Assembly (NCBI GenBank): GCA_020080175.1
Contig: JAGHQL010000017.1
Coordinates: forward strand, 1-64,000
Direction: 5' to 3'
Origin: Glutinoglossum americanum
Lineage: Eukaryota; Ascomycota; Geoglossomycetes; Geoglossales; Geoglossaceae
DNA: 64,000 nucleotides
This document shows positions 60,242-64,000 of the stretch, piece by piece (within the stretch, counting starts at the first letter, position 1; the number at the start of each line of letters is the position of its first letter). The translations under genes and the position numbers were made by a program. Below the pieces are notes generated by a model. It made no database searches and had not been told where the DNA came from. It worked only from the letters and a program-made list of their open reading frames with translations.

Positions 60242-63082
60242 GACGGAGAGCTTCTTATCAAAGTATAACGGTTCACACAAGGACTCCGGGTCAATAAGGA
60301 GGAGTTAAAAGTGACGTTTTTGACAGCAACAGAAACCCTCGGCAGGGTGAAAGGTGAAACCTAGCGGAGGACAAGCTATTCTAGGAGGGTTTTCCAGTCG
60401 ACCTGGGAATAGAGAGGGAGAGATGATTGGGAGCAACGTCTAAGTAATATGGCAATCGCCATTCACCCGCGGTCATTCCCCGGTAACCCGTCATTGCCGT
60501 CGATTGCCACCAATAGCCAGCTACAAGAACTGTCGCCTCGTGACGATGGGTGCTCATTAGCACGATGCTGGAATAGAGCGATCATAAGCCCCTCGCTAGC
60601 CTAAATGCGGCACTGCTTCTCTGCCCGAGCCCGGGTCGAACCGCATCCCCGAGTTTCTCCGGGAGTTACTTCCGAGATGTAATTCTTAGAAACGCCGAAA
60701 GCTTCTGTTAGCGAGTCCAGTGTATTCGGTTTAAGTGACGGGGGGTTTTGACATGTAGGATAGTGCTTCACTGGAGCACTATACAAGTCACGTGTATGAG
60801 CTAAGGGTGTAGGGTTTCTAGGGTGAGAAACCCTCCACTCGCTTGTCCTATGAGCTTCTTCTTCCTCTGCCCGAAAATCTTCTTGCAAGCTTGACACCCT
60901 CGCTATCAACAGATCGACCCGACAATTGAATCAAGTCTGCTCAGACCATTATTGTCTGGAAAGGTGAGCTCCTCCTGGGCTTCGGACTGCCTCCTCCCGT
61001 CTTCCTGATGATTTGTCCAAACCGCAAAACTAGAGTCTTTGACCTTTTTGGAGGCATGAAACTGTATTGCACACGTCAGTCTGATTTACGACTATCAACA
61101 TTATCTACCTGTATCGACAGCTATCTTGTATGCACAGGCGACTTACTACATGTCTTCCAGATGTCGAATCTCTCACACACGTCGCCTTCGAAGCAACCGA
61201 TCCTCCTGGGGACATGACCGTAAGCTCCCAGTCTCCCTCGCACCCACTTTTCCTATCATAGCGATGATGATCATTTTATACAATATACGCTGGAAATTAC
61301 CGGCCGAAACTCTATGTGGATAACTATGGCTTTACTGAGCTACTCACCCCATATAACACCAATGGCTCTCCAACTTCCTACAGCTGGGTAAGAGCTAACG
61401 CGTTTAACAATAGAATGTGGGCCCTTATTCGAGATTCCACTAGGTAAGCATTGTCTGATTTCTTTCCGCCTCTGCATCAATTTTAAAATGATGAATGGCA
61501 CTGGGCGCCGACAGTCTTCGACAAGGTCGAAACTGGCTTATGAAGGATATGCCTCTTTGCGGCAGGCCTAGAAAACCTCGCCCACTGATATCTTGAACAT
61601 CTATGCGGTTATCAGGGAGCTTCAAATAGGAGTGAGGCCACGCTAACCGCATGTCTAGAGGAATTCCGTGGCATCGTACCTGCAACCTGATCTCCGCGTT
61701 TGCAATGGATAGATGTTCGATTAGCTTACTACTAAGGTACAACCCCAAGTCCCAGCTTGCGCTTCACCTATACATCATGATGAACATAAGATGACGAGTC
61801 TGATTCGGGTTACCGATGCAGACAACATTTATATTACCATTCATGCATTTTCTGATTTTGTATTACCTCGTTTTCCCTGCTTAGCCGTTGATATTGGGAG
61901 CAGCGGGCTAACGATCGGTTCATTCAGACATATCTTATCGGCATCTCCTAGATAACATATGATAGTTCTCGAGTTTTGGGAAATGGATATCGGATAAGTG
62001 TTGGTTTTAACACTGCCTACGCACAAGCCACCGCTCTCACCGCCCGAAGTATCGACACCTCCATGAATACTGGTCTGGAGAGCCTCATTCGAAACTATAT
62101 ATAGATTCTAGGTAGGAACCTTTCCGCTAAACACTTTTGACGCCTCTATGTACCAAATGATGATCTCAAATTCCAAACGACAAGCATATGTCCAAGCTAT
62201 CCTTGGATAGCTAAGACGAAAACGGATTGTTTTCTGATTGCTTACTCTTGCAATTATGCACTTGAAATGTGGTTGGTATATTTATCCTATACTAACAGGC
62301 AAACTAGTACCCTACATTGGACGAATGAACCTACTGCAGATACTACAGTCGCAAACATCCACCCTTCGTCGGTAAGTAGGCTGCCTATATCACATCTTAC
62401 CCTACTTTTGAATGATGATATGTTTTATACAATCTCACGACGGTCGACATAGCCGTCTGGCATTGATGAAATTTGCCCTTGACCGGGCTTATATCTGACA
62501 AAATAGTTTTCTCGCTACTGTCATTCCTACCATATATTTTTGCTAGTCTGACCCTCGGTAATCGCAGGTTTCTTACAACCTTCCCCCTAAAGTGTAGCCG
62601 CAATTCTAGTTTGCATATACTGAGCCTTGCAGCTCGTCCCGGTGGGCTTCCTGAGGACATTTGATTTAGTATTTTCAGACATCAAACCTGTGTCTCAGCA
62701 TCTCTACAGTTTGGCAAGAGCCGATTTGCACATCCTCTTAAAACATAAAACCTAGGCCTATTTATCTATAACCTTCACAAAATAAAGAAATCCTAGGACT
62801 CCCTCAATAGGAGGCGCGCTTCTTGGAAAGAGACATCATTTATATTAGATCATTACCTAGCCAATCGTCCTAGTGTATCTATTTAGGGAAAGATTTAGTC
62901 GTGCCGCGAAAAGTACCAAAGACCTGTCATTCGAAACGCTCCATATTATACCCTCAGAAAAGGGGAAAGTTGATATGGTGACCCTCCAGATCCTCAAGAT
63001 ACATGCGCCATCCATGTCTACCTATCCGTACGTTAGGGGCCCCAGAAGAGGAAAAGGCCATTTCCCAAAAATTTACTCCAGA
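60242..63082. other. exon-like fragments without a complete gene
   Basis: The first 350 bases are the FBPase upstream region. Beyond that, the plus strand has several stretches that read like exons but do not join into one frame: about 61281-61385 (YAGNYRPKLYVDNYGFTELL), about 62001-62096 (VGFNTAYAQATALTARSIDT) and about 62280-62385. I do not recognise the family. It may be a decayed gene or a many-exon gene I could not assemble. The minus-strand frame at 60601-60909 was not accepted. Confidence 0.45.
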
Positions 63083-64000
63083 CTATGCCAGCTCCGCCAT
63101 GATAAACACCAAGACAAGTCCCAATCCCAACCAGCCCATCGGAACTGGATCGGCCACCCTACCCGCATGTCCCTTTTTCGGGGTCGAAGTCGCGACATAG
63201 ACCCCCGTCGCCATAGACGAAGTAGGCGAAACTGACGGACCCACCTGCGGCGGAGGGGTGCCCGGCGAGCCAACCCCGATAGTCCCAGTACCGCTTGGCG
63301 GGTCCCAGTCGCTCTCCTGATCGTACAGCACGCCGTTGATCACAACGCCTCGCCCCGACTTAATCATATCGACCTGCGCTTCTGTGCACGTCGACTCGAT
63401 GTCCCTGATGTAGCATGTCGGCTGTGGGCTGCTAGGCGGCTTGAACGTGCTGGTCGAGTTCGCGGGCCCCGTGGTGCCGAATGAGGATAAGTCGGCGTCC
63501 TCGCCCGTGGCTAAGTTTTTACCCCGGATGATGCGCGTCATGAGGGTAAACGCCGTTTCGGGCTGATAGGCTGGGACGAGGTGGCCAGCCTGATAGATGC
63601 GGGAAAAGCTCAGGTTGCCGTATTGCCGGACCTGGCCGCCGATGTAGGAATTGTTGACGCGGATATCAGCGTAGCCCGCACGGTAAAAAGGCGCGTACTG
63701 GCTGCCGGCATCGGCCGCAATGGAGAAGGAAACGGCTTCGCCGCCGATCCAGTTGCAGATGAAGTCGCGGTCGCCGTAGATTAGGGCGACTCGCACTCCG
63801 CTAGTGAGAAGGGCGGTCAGATCGGAGAGTTGGGGGCCGCGTTCATAATCACCCGTCGCGGAGAACGCATCAAAGACAGGTCCACTGCTTTGCGTGAAAT
63901 TTATGCGGGCTCCGATGGCCTGCAGAAGCTCCCCAGTATTGAGGTACTCAAGAAATGTAGAAGGAGGAAAGGACTCGGGGTTGACGTGAGCGATGTCGTA
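63083..64000 (-). CDS. serine carboxypeptidase (S10), C-terminal part
   Basis: The frame runs off the window at 64000, so only the last 305 residues are seen. S10 enzymes remove C-terminal amino acids in vacuoles or outside the cell. The visible part has the catalytic Asp in YGDRDFICNWIGG (codon near 63764) and the catalytic His in QAGHLVPAYQPE (codon near 63581). The catalytic Ser would lie in the missing N-terminal half. After the enzyme domain comes a Ser/Thr/Pro-rich spacer and a hydrophobic end (GWLGLGLVLVFIMAELA), which suggests a GPI-anchor signal and a cell-wall or plasma-membrane location. No intron is seen in this portion. Confidence 0.93.
   Translation of the reverse strand, partial: YDIAHVNPESFPPSTFLEYLNTGELLQAIGARINFTQSSGPVFDAFSATGDYERGPQLSDLTALLTSGVRVALIYGDRDFICNWIGGEAVSFSIAADAGSQYAPFYRAGYADIRVNNSYIGGQVRQYGNLSFSRIYQAGHLVPAYQPETAFTLMTRIIRGKNLATGEDADLSSFGTTGPANSTSTFKPPSSPQPTCYIRDIESTCTEAQVDMIKSGRGVVINGVLYDQESDWDPPSGTGTIGVGSPGTPPPQVGPSVSPTSSMATGVYVATSTPKKGHAGRVADPVPMGWLGLGLVLVFIMAELA

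Noticed and set aside
60601-60909. 102-codon minus-strand frame upstream of FBPase
   Set aside because: No family features. A GGTTCGACC-like box inside also fails to fold as a tRNA.
1-64000. CRISPR arrays, bacterial operons or ribosome-binding sites
   Set aside because: The window is eukaryotic with spliceosomal introns. No regularly spaced direct-repeat array was seen.

Overview
This window reads as nuclear DNA of a filamentous ascomycete (Pezizomycotina). Most multi-exon genes carry short GT..AG introns of about 50-120 bases, often with a CTAAC/CTGAC-like branch site. The gene set is typically fungal: a Pho85-type (PCL) cyclin, a CST telomere-capping subunit Stn1, a VCX1-like Ca2+/H+ exchanger, VPS13, an S10 carboxypeptidase and a DUF3429 mitochondrial protein. 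Untranslated flanks are rich in homopolymer T and in microsatellites. The class within Pezizomycotina cannot be fixed by eye.

Layout. 1-4,669: gene-less, opening with an 82-base G-rich tract, then microsatellites and a pyrimidine-rich leader. 4,670-5,911 (+): PCL-type cyclin. 5,912-9,663: gene-less. 9,664-10,550 (-): isochorismatase-family hydrolase, followed by a decayed Fic-domain gene (10,852 to about 11,790, -). 11,800-14,324: gene-less. 14,325-16,160 (+): Nramp metal transporter. 17,282-20,810 (+): a large protein joining C2H2-like zinc fingers to a trypsin-like protease domain. 21,554-25,231 (-): 1225-residue conserved fungal protein of unknown function with an acidic tandem repeat. 25,835-26,512 (-): GNAT acetyltransferase. 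27,270-28,835 (+): Ca2+/H+ exchanger. 29,820-30,837 (-): Stn1. 31,079-35,030 (-): GH35 beta-galactosidase, 13 exons, with an N-terminal membrane anchor. 35,031-41,131: gene-poor, perhaps relic-rich. 41,132 (+): small cysteine-rich candidate. 42,783-43,373 (-) and 43,764-45,042 (+): divergent deaminase and DnaJ genes. 45,837-46,973 (-) and 47,641-57,642 (+): divergent DUF3429 and VPS13 genes. 58,997-60,241 (-): fructose-1,6-bisphosphatase. 60,242-63,082: exon-like fragments without a full gene. 63,083-64,000 (-): C-terminal part of an S10 carboxypeptidase that runs off the window.

The genes are mostly unrelated housekeeping and membrane functions, not a cluster: metal and calcium transport (Nramp, CAX), lipid transfer (VPS13), gluconeogenesis (FBPase), secretion/hydrolysis (GH35, S10 peptidase), cell cycle (PCL cyclin) and telomeres (Stn1). 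The most unusual locus is the zinc-finger/trypsin-like protease fusion at 17.3-20.8 kb: it keeps a complete His-Asp-Ser triad, has no signal peptide, and carries a helix-rich insertion between the His and the Asp. It could be an intracellular regulatory or defence-type protease. Exon-intron models were assembled by hand from splice motifs and reading frame. They close in frame but have not been checked against transcripts.
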